From: Mesaphorura yosii
Lineage: Eukaryota; Arthropoda; Collembola; Poduromorpha; Tullbergiidae
Length of the DNA: 45,787 bases
Assembly (NCBI GenBank): GCA_009869945.1
Contig: WIXG01000504.1
Location: 1 to 45,787 of the forward strand
Direction: 5' to 3'
Part shown: piece after piece, positions 34,901-45,787 of the stretch
How the letters are laid out: the number at the start of each line of letters is the position of its first letter
Numbering within the stretch: position 1 is the stretch's first letter
Made by a program: the position numbers and the translations under genes
The notes under the pieces: model-generated
Seen by the model: only the letters and a program-made list of their open reading frames with translations
Told to the model about the DNA's origin: nothing
Databases searched by the model: none

Positions 34901-37900
34901 TATAATTTTCCATGAAAACAAGAAAACATGGGCAGTGGGTTGTTCAAGCGGTGCGGTACAGTGATGCCGATGATGACGAATAACGTGCTGACAACAACAC
35001 AATATAGAACCTGGAACACGAATGAAGTAAATGACAGATTGTTCAACATCAGAAAAGATTACCCCAAAAACAGGACCAAGGCGCAGTGTGAAGTGGAAAT
35101 ACTTGATGCTATTAAACTTAAGATGATAAAATACCGAAAAATGATGCCTGCATGCAAAGTACTTGAGCAAGTCGACGATTGTTTGTTTCAACGCATCGGC
35201 CTGTGCGCTAGCTGTGACGAGTTATGGGAGAAAAGAGCAGGAAAGCAAGGGCGAGGAGAGGCAGTCGAGTTGGGAAAGAGTTATTTTATTTTTAATTCGA
35301 TTCACAGCAAGGAGAGAATGGAAAAAGTCTACAAAGCGGCACGTAGCATCTCCACCACCAATTCTGCGCCTCGCCTTGCGGTGGTGGAATTCGTGCTTGT
35401 GTAGCAGCAGCCGCATCAAAATTCATCATCAAATCATGAAGGGTTAAAATAAATATTCAAGACAAGGCCGGATTCGGCACGAAACAGAAGGAAATGCTCA
35501 GGACTCGGGGAAATTATTAAATTCATAATTTTGTGGTGAGTCGGCCGAGACCGAATCTTGAATCTGGAGTTGCGGTCTCATCGAAACAACCACAGCCAGC
35601 AAACAGGAATTTCTTCAGAGTCAGCGTCTGGTCTGTGCACAGCATAACAAACATTTGTACAACAGCTTCTTCCTCTTTGAATATCCAAATTGGTTCTGTC
35701 AACAATGGCTGCATATTTCTGTTGCCTGAACTTCAAACTGAAGCTCCTTGTGTAGCACATGCGCAACATCAGGAAGAGATACGCGCCTCGTGGGACTAAT
35801 TTGTATTCTACATAAATAAATTAGAGCAGTCACAATCAGCGTAACAAGGTCACGGTGTGCTGCTCGATGTGGACCCATCCAATTAGCACATGATTTGTAA
35901 AGCAGTTCATCATCATCGAAATTGGACACACACTTCATGTGCTCTTCATTTCGACGCGTCAGTCCTCCTAAAGAGGCTACTTTCAATTTTCTAGAACGTA
36001 ATTATGGAAAACGATGATACCTTCAACTTGGTACCTGGCCTACGTTTATTTCATCTGTTCCAGGAAACGCTCGCTGTCTTATCGTGTGCATGCGCTCATC
36101 TCTCGAAGAAATTATTTCCGGATGTGCAACTTGGCTACTCGAATCGACTTGCCTATCCTCAATCCACTCAACGAATCCTGTCACTGCCAAATATGGAGCT
36201 GGCCCTTCGTATAAGGAATCTTGTGAGCGGTTGTGCAGTTATTGGCATCATTTTAAGGAAGCGTACTCGTATCTCAATTAACGGAGTATGATGATTAAAT
36301 TAGAGCTGTTTTCAACATGGGGACCTGTGCCGTGTACATTTCATTTAAATACGGACCAGGTAATAAATCATCGGCCTGGCTATAAATTGTTGCCCGACCA
36401 AGAATCATGTCATGGGGCCAGAAGGCAAGGCTCGTTATTACGTATTATTTTAATGTGGTGTTTTAATGGCCAATGAAAGTTTACTTGAGCCTTGGTACCG
36501 CAAAAGGATGAAAAACGCAAGAAATGAAGTGGAATCATCAGGGGGTCACAGAAATAACAGAAAATACAGTTTCAGGTTTGAGAAAACGAGCGAGGCCATG
36601 TCAATGCAACACTGACGTTGTTGGCTGGTTGTTGAGTTTCTTGATTTTTCTCATCTCATAAAATAATCATATTTCATCTTTAATAAAATGTCTCAATGAA
36701 AGCCCGTAGTAATTTAAGGCCAGCCAGAAATAATAACCTAACTCAATACGTTTTCAGGTATTCTGAATTCAGCTGAGCAGGTTGTGCATGTATGAAGAGA
36801 AATGCAGAATTTAACGAAAGTACTACGTGCGGATAGTTTCTAACGCCTGAAACGCACGAGGCTTCCAGGGCCACAGACAGGCCACTGGCGTCCCTCAAAA
36901 ACCAACTCCTTACTAAACCGGCGACACGAATTTGATTTCTTACCAAGAAATGCCGCAAGACGATGGCGAGACGATCCAATTTAAATTTTTGTGCAAAAAT
37001 TCATGCAATGCCGAGCCGAGTCATAAAGTCGCTAGTGTACCCAGCACTCAGCCTTAATTGCGTTTCAATCGCGTCTGCGTCGGTGTCTTGCATTCCACGT
37101 ACATGCATTAGAAAGTGATTACAAACGTACCTGAGTAGTCAACACTTTAATCAGTACGACAGTACTGACTGACTGGGCGCGGAAGGCGAAGGCAAGTCCA
37201 GTCAGTATCATCGATATCATAAACATCTCGCTTATAAATAATCACGCAGGTCACAGTCATTAACTCTTTGCATTGCCCCACACATGTGCCTGTTTTGGCA
37301 CGGTTGATTAGTGGATTAAGATACCTCACACTATGGCCGGCAGCAATTCTCAGAATCGCAGTCCCTCGGGTACTCTGTGCATTATTTACACATGCAAATT
37401 AGAATATTAACAAGTGGCCTTGCAAATTAACAAATTAAATTCAATAACATCCTTTTACTCACTCCGTGTCGAGTGTTATTCTTAGCAACATCAGCGACGA
37501 AGAATTTTGCGAATGACGAATTGTTGTGGTCCGTCGTCAGATTCTCAATTCTCAGGTAGTGTGTCCAATTTGGAACGCAGAACAAAGTTAACTGAACTCT
37601 GAGCTGCGTCTTATTTATGGTCCGACTGAAAGACACGTGTAGGAAGGAAATATTGCCAGGAAGCTCCGCCACTCGGTGTTATTGCATTGTGAGTAATGTA
37701 ACACTTTGGCGCAGCAGAGGGCAACAATGGAAGGTGTGGATCTTAATTTCATTAATTATGAATGACTTTGACAGATTATGATTACAAAGTACGAATTACG
37801 AAATAATGAATCAGGGCTTAAATGAACCATCACCAGCACCAGGAATGAATGACAATGGACGGCTGCTGTTGTGGTTGTGTAATCAATCTGTACACTGCCA

Positions 37901-40900
37901 TTATTCGCAAACACAAAACACAATGGCCCTTTATATTTTTCGTGCCCACTGCGCTGCGTCTGCGGTAACAAAAATGGATCAGTGTACACCAAGTCGGTGT
38001 AATTACGGCTTCGGTCGGCTAATGATCATAATTAATATCAGATTCTATTTTATGGCTCAATCTCATGACAGCCTGCCAGTTCAGTTTCGCACTCTCGCGA
38101 ATCTCGGCGCTGTGCTGTGTCGTGTACAGTAATTTGAGAGGTCGTGGGAGTATTGACAACAAAAGCAGAACACGACGAACACTGAAGATGTTTTGTAAAT
38201 TGGGCATTGTACATTGTGTCCTGGCATTTGATTTGTGATGTAATGCAATAAACAATAATCGATACAGGAACTCAAACGAGAGATGAACTCTGCTCCATAA
38301 TCGTACATTGCTCGGGTAATTACTGCAGAGCACAATTTGCGTGCGTACACGTCAGTGTGTGTACATGGGCACGAGTCTTATTTTGGACTCTCAGCCACGC
38401 ATTGTTCATTCCATAAGTTCCTATCTTGCGTTGGGCATGTAAACAAAAACAGGCAGAATGCACTCAAGAATGCGTATGCGTGTCTCTTGCGTATATTTGC
38501 GTTTGGCTGAATTGAAAATACAAATTACATAACTGCCGACGTACAGCTGGATGTAGAATTATGAACTCTGGCCGTGTTTATCTCGTCTTATGACAGCACG
38601 TCGTGCAGTGCGGCGCAGGACGACAGCAAATGGAATCTCGTGTTATGTTAAGAAGTCCACTTAAAAATTAGCAAATAGAGGTGTGTCGTCCAAAGACATA
38701 ATCAGTACATGTACAGCGTACGTTTCTGCCTTGTTCTCGGAGCTTGTCGCTGTTGCCTTCATCTTGCACTTTGCATAACACGCCGTTATCAACGTTGCCT
38801 CTCTTCATCAGCTCCGAGGCTGAGGGCGCCGTGAGCCATTCGAGTTCATCATTATCACGATTAAATTTATTGCTCGTCACCTTTAATCTCGGTAGAGTCG
38901 CCATTAGCGCTTCACGCACTGTCCAAGAACTCTCTCCAATCGCGCATTTTAGCGCATGCATCTTAAATCGTTAAAACAAACGAATCATTAAATTCACTTG
39001 CACTTTGCTTTCAGAGAACCGCTACCCGCGGCCCGACACTCAACGTGGTAATTGGACGTTGTGTGCAGAGCTGCACGTGTCGTGGAACTCGTCTCGGTCG
39101 TGTTTTATAATTTACGGGTGTAATTGGTGAAATGCCGTTGCTCCTCGCAAGCGCTGAGAAAGTCGGCTATGTTATGCAACTTGAAAAGAGAAATCTCCAT
39201 TAGTTGATGCTGTAATGACATTAAGGCAGCGTACACGTAAATAATTACATAATTTCCTATTCAATTATGGCAGGACGCAAGTCAGGAGCCATTGCAGTGG
39301 CCCTAGGACCCAGACTCGAGACGTTTATTGACGTGGGTTGGCTGCAGGCGTGCTGGTCTACGCTCAATTGTAACATTTCAATTTATCTGAGAGAGAGTCG
39401 TCACAGAATTCTGAATGAATGAAATTTTACGCTTTATTACCGCGTACGCGCACATTTCGCGTCCAACTGCCAACGAGACGGACGGACGGACATTTTGTTC
39501 CGTCCTCCAGCATTGTTGTTGTGCGGACGGAATTCGTCGAACCCGCGTTGCATGAAATTCCTAAGCTAACTAAGTAGCACAGAGTCCGACGACGGGCTAT
39601 TCATGAAAGGAGTTTTACGGACAGAAACCCGTAAAAAAGGGAAGAAAAGATTTTAGTACATAAAATCTGAAAGAGAATGGAGAAGAATTACGCTGAGCCA
39701 ACAATTCCGTCGTCTTTTTACTGTGAAATAATGGAGGGAATATAAATAATGAAGACGGAGGAAGGTCTTCGGAAGTTAAGGTTGACAACCAAGCCCGCAG
39801 TCTTTGTCCGGGTGATACATGATAGCCCATATTAGGCACAAATGACTACAACATGACCTCTGCGCCAGGCAACTACGAAATGGAGACATTTCACTCGACG
39901 AGGGACAGAAAAGAGGATCCTTTACGAGAATAAATAAAGCAAATTCAATTGTTGAGGAATCAATTGATGGATTGTTGTACAATTCAAGAAAACAAGCGAC
40001 CAGGCCGCGGCCGTGGTAGAGCGAACGGGACATTCGAACGCAGTGTCTCACTTTTCGTGTCTTGTCGATCGCTTTCACGCGTCCACGCACGAAACGCAGT
40101 CAGACGACGATTTGTGCGAAACACGCAGACTGACAGACTGACTCCATTTGCATTTACCTTTGCATGGACGCATCGACTGCAGCAATGTTTGAATATAAAT
40201 GGAACGCATGAAAGCGGAGGAGTGTCCAGGTAATGGCAATTAAAGTGGTCTGTAATGTGAAGGAAAGCCGACAGGAGAAAAGAAAAACATTTTAAGGGCA
40301 TTAAGTCTGTAACGCGATGTACGGCCAGGTAGGCAAAACTTTAATATTATTACTGGTGTTGTTGCAGGTACAGAACGCATGTAGACACATGTAATTCATT
40401 GCACCACGATGGAGCTGCGATGAGCTGCGCAGAGGTATTGAACTGAGAAAAGGTTCAATTTCCAACAACACACCTTTTCCACGGGCCGTAACCTAACCTG
40501 TGTGCATGAAAAGGAATAAAAATACATAACTTATCTTTAATTATACAGTTTTTGTCAGGATTCGAGCGAAATTTCACTGGAATCTTCGATCTCAGTCTGG
40601 AAATAGACACGAGCCTATGAATGTGTGAATTTGCTTCGTTTGACTCTTCCAGGATCTGACCGGCCAGGATTAGTTTACCTAATTTGGAAAATTGTACGAA
40701 CATAACACAGGATGGATTGATAAGCCATGAATTCAGGTTCAATTTCGAGCTCAACCGTGTTGAGAGCTGCGGGTTCATGTAGAAAGATTCCTGACACCGT
40801 AGGAGGCCAGGCCACTTTGAACCAGAAACTATCTTCCCGTATTAATAACAATATTACTAATATTGAGACGAACGAACGCAAAGGCGAACAGAGTAAAGCA

Positions 40901-42289
40901 GCCAAATACAGGTAAAAGATGGGAACAGTGAACATGAAAATGTATTGTACAATATTTTCTGGAAATTGTTTTACTGCTTTGCTTCATTTTCTGGGGTCGA
41001 AGGCGTTGAGCCTGTTTTCTGGCAACCATGAACCGACGTCGAAGCGAGTGTATGCGGCATCCAAACCTTCGCCCTGACGCGCACAAATCTTTGACTGATG
41101 CTCATAAAATTTCATTACACCTGAGTGCCGAACAGCCGAAATTATATTATTATCGACCCAAAAAGGCGAAAAACAAGCCAAAGACTTATTACTTTAAGGG
41201 TTATTAAGATAATACGAAGTATATTAAGGCAAGGTCTTAAATAAATCCAACCCGGCCAGGTATTTGTTTTGCTCTTGCTCAACTTTTACGACGACGACGG
41301 CTCGCTCGTATCATTTCACCATCTTTACGATGAGCGAAAGCAACGGCACAGGCATAAGAGTTGAATGAATTACAAATCGAGAAACACGAAGATAAACCTC
41401 AAACCATTCTCCCAGCGGACTCTTAATTTTTGAAAGAAGCTCCGCCGTAAAATAAAATATGATTTATTTCTCATGCGTACGGAACGATGAATCGTAAAAT
41501 TTTCAATTTCAAAGTCTGGACACAAAGCTGATGAGATTTGTCCTTCTTGTGTGTTAACTGCGTGAGAGCAAACGCAGCTACCTGAGCGCGTTCTAACATA
41601 GGAGTGGGCAGTGAGCAATCGCAACCTGAATACCAAAATACGGTGCAGCACTTTGACCTGAATACTCCTCACTCTCGCGCGATTGTCTTGTCGGAATTTC
41701 CATAAAGGGTATAAATATAGAATTCACATTAACTTGTAGTTAGCACTGCCCGTAAATTTGTCGAGTTAATTAGCTTTTAGCGCCTGCAACAATCGTGTAT
41801 CGCAAATCGCAATCTGTTGTTGAGATGCCTGCTAAATTGGCAATTCGTAATTCTCGTGTGAAGCAAACTTCGCACTGTCGCGCTCGTGCTTAAATGTTAA
41901 CTTGTAATTTATAGTGAAAAAATGCGTGCATGCGTGCTCTCACTTGATGTTTCTATTAATGACTCCTTATCAGCGCCCGTAAATTCCTGTGAATTTAATA
42001 CGTAAGGTTTTTCGTGTCAACGTTCATGTTGTGGTTCGGTCATCAGCAGTCAAACGCTGTCAAATGTGCTGCCGCTCAATCATATCGTTCAAATTTGATT
42101 AGGTACTTGTTCTCGAAATATCTCTGAACGAGTCCAACAGGATAATTAACCGCTTGAAGGGTGAAAGATACTCCAGCCACGCACGCGAACAAACAATCAT
42201 CAAAGGAGTGAAAGAGCGCTGGGTGATGGAGATAAAATACAGAGAGAGAATGCGAATTGAGCAGGTACTTACTTTTTAAAGAAGTTCAT
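15678..42289 (-). CDS. FGF8/17/18-like secreted growth factor with long Ser/Thr/Pro tail
   Basis: The model joins 42273-42289, 23005-23050, 21940-22318, 20092-20210 and 15678-16970 on the minus strand. The lengths sum to 1,854 nt: 617 residues plus stop, with every junction in phase. Residues 1 to about 29 form a signal peptide (two Lys then LLVVAPLIIAIFLL). Residues 30 to about 114 are a Ser/Pro/His-rich linker. Residues about 115-253 are the FGF beta-trefoil: VYRLYNLRAS, YICFNKKGRLVLRP, KCEFIEES, WHIGFTTKGHALNG, FLFLK. Residues 254-617 are a disordered Ser/Thr/Pro tail with about ten N-glycosylation sequons and basic clusters. Known role: a secreted ligand for FGF receptor tyrosine kinases that directs cell migration and mesoderm patterning. 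The two intron sites inside the core match, as I recall, those of vertebrate FGF8. The long tail recalls thisbe/pyramus; exact orthology is undecided. Confidence 0.85.
16971..20091 (-). other. FGF-like gene intron 4, 3.1 kb
   Basis: The intron is bounded by GTAAGC and TTTTGCAG on the minus strand. No nested gene is recognised; open frames inside are short. Confidence 0.75.
20092..20210 (-). CDS. FGF-like gene, exon 4: central trefoil
   Basis: The exon is 119 bp. The acceptor AATTTCAG precedes GT GAC, completing a Gly codon, and the donor is AAG|GTAAGC. It encodes 39 residues including the FGF signature RGILSDKYICFNKKGRLVLR. Confidence 0.9.
20211..21939 (-). other. FGF-like gene intron 3, 1.7 kb
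   Basis: The intron runs from GTGAGT to AATTTCAG on the minus strand. Nothing further is recognised. Confidence 0.75.
21940..22318 (-). CDS. FGF-like gene, exon 3: linker and first trefoil strands
   Basis: The exon is 379 bp, after acceptor TTCATGTAG and before donor AAAG|GTGAGT. It encodes SMIPCVGGLQDMTRSH, a Pro/Ser/His-rich linker (including HAPPPPQPALS), and then VTRVYRLYNLRASRDILIQD, the typical beginning of the FGF8-type core. Confidence 0.82.
22319..23004 (-). other. FGF-like gene intron 2, 686 bp
   Basis: The intron runs from GTAAGT to CATGTAG on the minus strand. No feature is seen inside. Confidence 0.7.
23005..23050 (-). CDS. FGF-like gene, 46-bp exon coding the signal-peptide core
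   Basis: The acceptor TGATTTCAG precedes G AAT CTA, and the donor CTG|GTAAGT follows. It encodes NLLVVAPLIIAIFLL, purely hydrophobic and too short to be useful except as part of a signal peptide. It joins exon 3 in phase 0. Confidence 0.75.
24273..24287. repeat. Inverted repeat GCCATC-ATT-GATGGC
   Basis: A perfect 6-bp dyad with a 3-bp centre lies in FGF intron 1, just 3' (in minus sense) of the long open frame. Confidence 0.7.
24383..25129 (-). CDS. Uncertain 248-codon open reading frame inside FGF intron 1
   Basis: An uninterrupted frame runs from ATG at 25129 to the stop at 24383. It is longer than I would expect by chance in this base composition. The product would be basic and Ser/Arg-rich, with one hydrophobic segment (residues about 63-85, VVGILILLLLLL followed by IQNFLNL) and several Cys near the C-terminus. 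There is no recognised domain and no close AATAAA downstream. Open frames also exist on the opposite strand here, which fits a locally stop-poor, G+C-richer DNA segment as well as a gene. Confidence 0.22.
   Translation of the reverse strand: MAFLSSPHLNELFVLMTQNKIYSFHSSVTLRCQPRSQLTTASARLESTRRQHRFSSRQISRRVVGILILLLLLLIQNFLNLSSALAYKITIIRLPTQLFSPPATHSAVAGDGERVSNASNELEIAISYSVRIISNKILKLHARQTTIAPMLIRLGLRLSNRASATHTRLCVQNLECCQAQILMIYWPLARKIRVIDLNVNMPVAHAMHGICTTPCCDLEAPERGSRLVDCSMPRLSDSSSLMIRLLAK
29269..29291. repeat. Inverted repeat GTACGCAAG-n5-CTTGCGTAC
   Basis: A perfect 9-bp stem with a 5-nt loop lies in FGF intron 1. It could form a small hairpin or be a dyad binding site. Confidence 0.8.
34217..34248. 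repeat. Inverted repeat GGCATGACCA-n12-TGGTCATGCC
   Basis: A perfect 10-bp stem with a 12-nt loop lies in FGF intron 1. The arms overlap two GCCATGG copies. Confidence 0.8.
34561..34587. repeat. Nested palindromes built from three GGGCAT half-sites
   Basis: GGGCATTCGAATGCCC (34561-34576) is a perfect 16-bp palindrome. It is followed at once by TTTAAGGGCAT, which pairs with its second half. Three alternating half-sites lie within 27 bp. Confidence 0.85.
39477..39491. repeat. GACG tandem repeat
   Basis: There are three and three-quarter GACG units, followed after a few bases by an inverted TCCGTCC, so a small hairpin is possible. It lies in FGF intron 1. Confidence 0.6.
42273..42289 (-). CDS. 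FGF-like gene, 17-bp start exon
   Basis: ATG AAC TTC TTT AAA AA is followed by a strong donor GTAAGT. The two trailing bases plus the first base of the 23050 exon make Lys, so the product begins MNFFKK directly before a hydrophobic core. The match of phase and signal-peptide logic is the support; transcript data would be decisive. A short upstream ATG (42305) overlaps this start in another frame. Confidence 0.65.
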
Positions 42290-42305
42290 GTGGCGACGAG
42301 GACAT
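42276..42305 (-). other. Upstream open reading frame overlapping the FGF start codon
   Basis: On the minus strand ATG at 42305 opens MSSSPHELL and stops at 42276-42278. It spans the main ATG at 42289 in a different frame. If it is within the transcript it would reduce initiation at the FGF start; whether it is transcribed is unknown. Confidence 0.45.
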
Positions 42306-45300
42306 TGAGTCCCTGCTTGTGGGAGCCACGAGGAAGCGGAACGGCTCGGGGTCCGTCCGCTTCTTCTATGGTGAACCACAGTTTCTGTTGGGTCTCACCA
42401 CAACAATAAAAAATTAAGTTTAACAACTACACTAATTGTAGAGCGTCTGACGGCTGACCCACGAAATTGGCGAGAACGCTTGGCGTTTGCTGTGCTGGCA
42501 GTTGACAGAGTCCAGTGCCGGCGTGCACTCCTGTCTTGGCCGCGTAGTGCGACGACGATCACGAAAGCCGAGTTTTTACCAACTCAGGCGCGGCGAGTCG
42601 GCAAATACCACACTTTTCGGTCCGCATTGATAACGTAACGCATTGTAATCTGAAAGGCGGCTGCAGCTCGCTTGAATGTTTTGCCAATTCGCACGTCAAA
42701 TTTAGTTTATTGAACTGCTCAACTCAATTATGTCACCCACACGCTTCGACTTGCGTAACTCAACGCGTTGATTGTTTGAACATGTGTTCCTGTGCCGGAG
42801 AAGCAATTGAGGCGATTGAATGCCATTTTGAGCAGTTACAACGCTCGAGAGCAATCACACCACCAGAAGCGAAGTAATCGTCACTTGACTTGGCTGTGAG
42901 TTCAGGCACGTGTTTCGCCGTCGAGTTCGAAGTCGAATTATGGCTTAGCAGTCCTTAAGAATTCGGGTCCAAAATAAATTCAGGTCCCAATTGTGAAATG
43001 AGCACGCACACTTTCACGATAAACGACAGTCGAAGAAGTTGAAGCGTCTTTTCCTTGCTGACGCGAACAAACAGTTCAGTTGTTCAGTACAAAGATTAAA
43101 TGAACTCTAAAATAAACAAAACAAGACATGAGCAAAAAATTCCAATTGTGCTTGTTTCACACATTCGCGAGCCGGAAAATGAAACTGTTTCGCGTACTGC
43201 TGGAATGGTGCGCAGCACACGCGAATCAAGTACGCGAGCCGCTCAGCGTGCACTGAATCGGGCTGGAATTTTGATAAAGTGGACTTGTAATCGTGCTGTG
43301 CTAAATATAAAACACGCTGGTTGTCAATTGTCAATAGTAGATTAAAGGCAGCACACGATTCGCAACACGATGACCGCGTCCAGTCAAGCTACCGAATTCA
43401 TTCCGACGGTCAGTCCAAACTTGGTCTCTTGCACTGGCAACTGCTCGACTTATCTTGTTGTTTCACTAGCTCGGTCACTGTAAACCCGCAGTATCTTATC
43501 GGCGACTGTGCCGTTCGGGTGAGTTCCGATGTGATACGATGATGTGCCATTCAGAGTCTAATCTTTAATTAAATAACGCATAACGCACAAGTCGAACGGT
43601 CCACGCGCCAATTTCTGGTGAAAATTTGTCCGACACAGGCTCCGGAGGAAATTGACAGTGTGGCCGGCACAAGCTTCGCACGAGTGATGAAGAAAGTCCT
43701 GTCAAGTAAATGCTGGAACCCAAATTTTGTCATCGGGGCACATTGAGAAATGCTTTACAGTCTTGCTAGACTGTGCTGTTCACTGTTTCGAGTCACTTTC
43801 TTGAAGTTACGATTCTTGCTCAATTTATCACTGAGAATTATTCATCTTCGAGCCCAGAGCATAAATCTTGGTCGAGTTTCCGAAGAGAAACTAAGGCCTT
43901 GCCATCTCGTCAAAACCACAATCTCACAATTTGTCCAGAAATTATCGGCAAACTCAGCAAGAATGCCTGTTGGCTGCACTGAAATTGTTACTGGTAGGGC
44001 ACTTGAAAGAATGAACTGATTCACTTTGGTTGAAGAGAATTCTTAAGAAACCCCTATCGGAGTTCGATGGGCGCTGACGACGAAATTCTCTTTGTAATGT
44101 TGACTCGCTGAAGGTGCGAGAGCAATTGAGATTTTGGTTGGGAGAAGCGATTGGGTTTCTGATGGTTCCTGCCTGCTCTGATGCTAGCTTCTCTGAGCTA
44201 CGCGTACGTACGCCTGGCGAGTCTCTTCTGCACTGCAACGAAAGTGCTCGATGGACTCCGTGATATTGTCTTTTTGTGTTGTGAGGCGCACTAAAATCCA
44301 ACATACTTTTTTGTTGTTTCACGCCGAATGCTGAACGACCACTGACTTATACTGTACGCATCCCATCGACTTATTCGCCTTTTGTAATTGCGATGGTATT
44401 TAATTGCAAAGTCAACCAGAGTCGACCATTATCATAAATGGGCTCCACATTAACAGTGCCCAGGGACTGACAGTTGTAGTACAAGCCAGAATAATGTAAT
44501 AGTTACAGCACTCCACTCGAGTGTAAATAGAAACGTCGCTGGCGTACGTCGCAGTCGCGATTTCTTTACAGCCACTCGACAGTCGACGCTCAGACGAGTC
44601 CTGGTGTTTGCCCGATGAAGTTATCCAAAGTCACTTCTGTGTCCAGCTTCAGCATGTTAGGTACAGAAGTATAGCCCGTCAATTCAAGCGTGAACACTGA
44701 ACTATTTTCAGACAGTGCCATGCACTCAGCACTTGCGTTCTCCGGTTTGGTTTGTCGCCTGCTGTGTCGTTTTCTTGTAAAAAGTCATTTTCGAGGAATT
44801 TCATCCAATACATCGCGGCAATAAAGGGTCACCTGGATGCCTACGCCAGGTGTTCAGAACGGCAGCCGAGCTGTTGTCCGATCTAAAATTACAATGAACG
44901 CTGCACTGTCACAGCTTTATCGATTCGCAGGTAGAAAACTCCGTGTCTCAAGTGTTTGCTAAATCACCAATGTCAAATAGTATCAAAAATGGCAAATAAA
45001 TTATGTAGGTATTATCAACTTACAAGAATTACTCATACTCGTTATGCGTATCAGATCCGACGTACAAATTGAACCGATCAATTGTCACTTGTGCGACTTT
45101 AATAAAATGGGTTACAAAATCTGCTGAACAGATGCAATTTTATTAAAACCCGCTTCATAAAAGTGAAAAATGCACTTAACAGCCTCGTAAACGCTACGAA
45201 TTGAAATTTTACGAGCAGCTAAATTGTTGGTAGAAGGTTTACGACGCAGGAATTCAAGAAAGCGGCAGAGGAGGTGCGGATGACCTCAATTTGTGTTAAT

Positions 45301-45787
45301 TGTTCACGTGGAATCCACTTTAATTAAATGGAGTGATTCATTGATATTGTTGTAATTCCGGCTTCAGCAGCCTTGGCTGACTTATGCGAATGAAAGGACC
45401 TCACAGAAACACGGCCGGCAAGAAATCACCACTTTATGTGTGAAGGGGTTGAAAGGAATCTCTGCTACAGTATTGTGGTCTCGGAAATTCCTCATTTAAC
45501 CTCATGTAATAACTGTAGCCAATAAACTCTGCTCTGATGGCTCTGAACGAGAATTGAAGGAATTTCCAATCAACGAGCACATAATTTGCTGCACAAAATG
45601 CCAAGAATGCACTTCTGCGGAGCGCCCGCATTTGAACTCTTGCTTCGTGGAAAGTGAAGTGAGTCGTCTAGATTATGCAACCTAACTCATTACAGCTACG
45701 CTTTCATTTTTCCTTTGGTGAGAGCAGAAGCAGACGGCGTTGAGCAACCGCATCGCGGTTGCTCACCGGCGGTGCCTGCTAAAAAAA
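42290..45787. other. FGF upstream region to window end; no gene recognised
   Basis: It should contain the FGF 5' UTR and promoter. The 42.3-42.6 kb part is G+C-richer than its flanks. Open frames on both strands (for example around 43100-44320) are short and compositionally unremarkable. A perfect 10-bp hairpin lies near the right end. Confidence 0.5.
45742..45764. repeat. Inverted repeat GAGCAACCGC-ATC-GCGGTTGCTC
   Basis: A perfect 10-bp G+C-rich stem with a 3-nt loop lies 23 bp from the window end, which finishes in a run of A. It is the most stable short hairpin I noticed in the window. Confidence 0.85.

Larger units (their letters stand above)
23051..42272 (-). other. FGF-like gene intron 1, 19.2 kb, likely regulatory
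   Basis: It lies between the 17-bp start exon and the signal-peptide exon. I recognise no gene family inside. It contains one unusually long open frame (24383-25129), several perfect inverted repeats and simple repeats. First introns of patterning genes commonly host enhancers; that role is inferred. Confidence 0.6.

Noticed and set aside
34928..35404. 158-codon open frame on the plus strand within FGF intron 1
   Set aside because: The length is about the maximum expected by chance in this window, there is no recognisable domain, and overlapping open frames exist on the other strand.
37806..38132. 108-codon plus-strand open frame
   Set aside because: The composition is random-looking and many frames of this size are expected by chance. 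No splice or domain support.
38668..38961. 97-codon minus-strand open frame with protein-like composition
   Set aside because: About twenty frames of this length are expected by chance, and there is no family match or exon structure.
43954..44322. 122-codon minus-strand open frame upstream of the FGF start
   Set aside because: No domain, no signal peptide and no conserved-looking motifs. The length is within chance range.

Overview
The window is eukaryotic genomic DNA. Its coding sequence is split into short exons with GT-AG introns, and large AT-leaning stretches carry no gene. The two recognisable proteins are an FGF8/17/18-like growth factor with a very long Ser/Thr/Pro-rich secreted tail, as in thisbe/pyramus-type FGFs, and the N-terminus of a TTC28-type tetratricopeptide protein. 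Together they suggest an invertebrate, most likely an arthropod that is not a higher fly. This placement is an inference from protein character, not from a database match.

Left end, minus strand (1-4201): the 5' part of a TTC28 orthologue. A Ser/Gly/Pro-rich N-terminus and three TPRs lie in one large exon (3086-4061). The next exon (1167-1393) follows after a 1.7 kb intron, and the gene then runs off the left edge. A small exon at 4169-4201 may hold the start codon.

4202-10736 holds no gene I can support. It is followed by the 3' end of a plus-strand gene (10797-11179) for a small membrane protein that resembles the second half of a CD225/dispanin domain. Convergent to it is a complete three-exon minus-strand gene (11942-12599) for an unrecognised 144-residue helical protein. 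About 470 bp further on, divergently arranged, is a weaker candidate two-exon plus-strand gene (13072-13822).

14048-42289, minus strand: one FGF gene reconstructed from five coding exons that join in phase to give 617 codons plus a stop. A 17-bp start exon (42273-42289) and a 46-bp exon (23005-23050) together encode a classical signal peptide and are separated by a 19.2 kb intron. Exons 3-5 carry the FGF beta-trefoil core and the long glycosylated tail. The presumed 3' UTR (about 14.03-15.68 kb) contains a 435-bp MITE-like element with inverted arms of about 110 bp and TTA flanks.

The large FGF intron and the region right of 42.3 kb contain no confident genes. I note several perfect inverted repeats there, one unusually long open reading frame (24383-25129) and a few splice-like micro-intervals. 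There are no rRNA genes, CRISPR arrays, bacterial operon features or convincing tRNAs.
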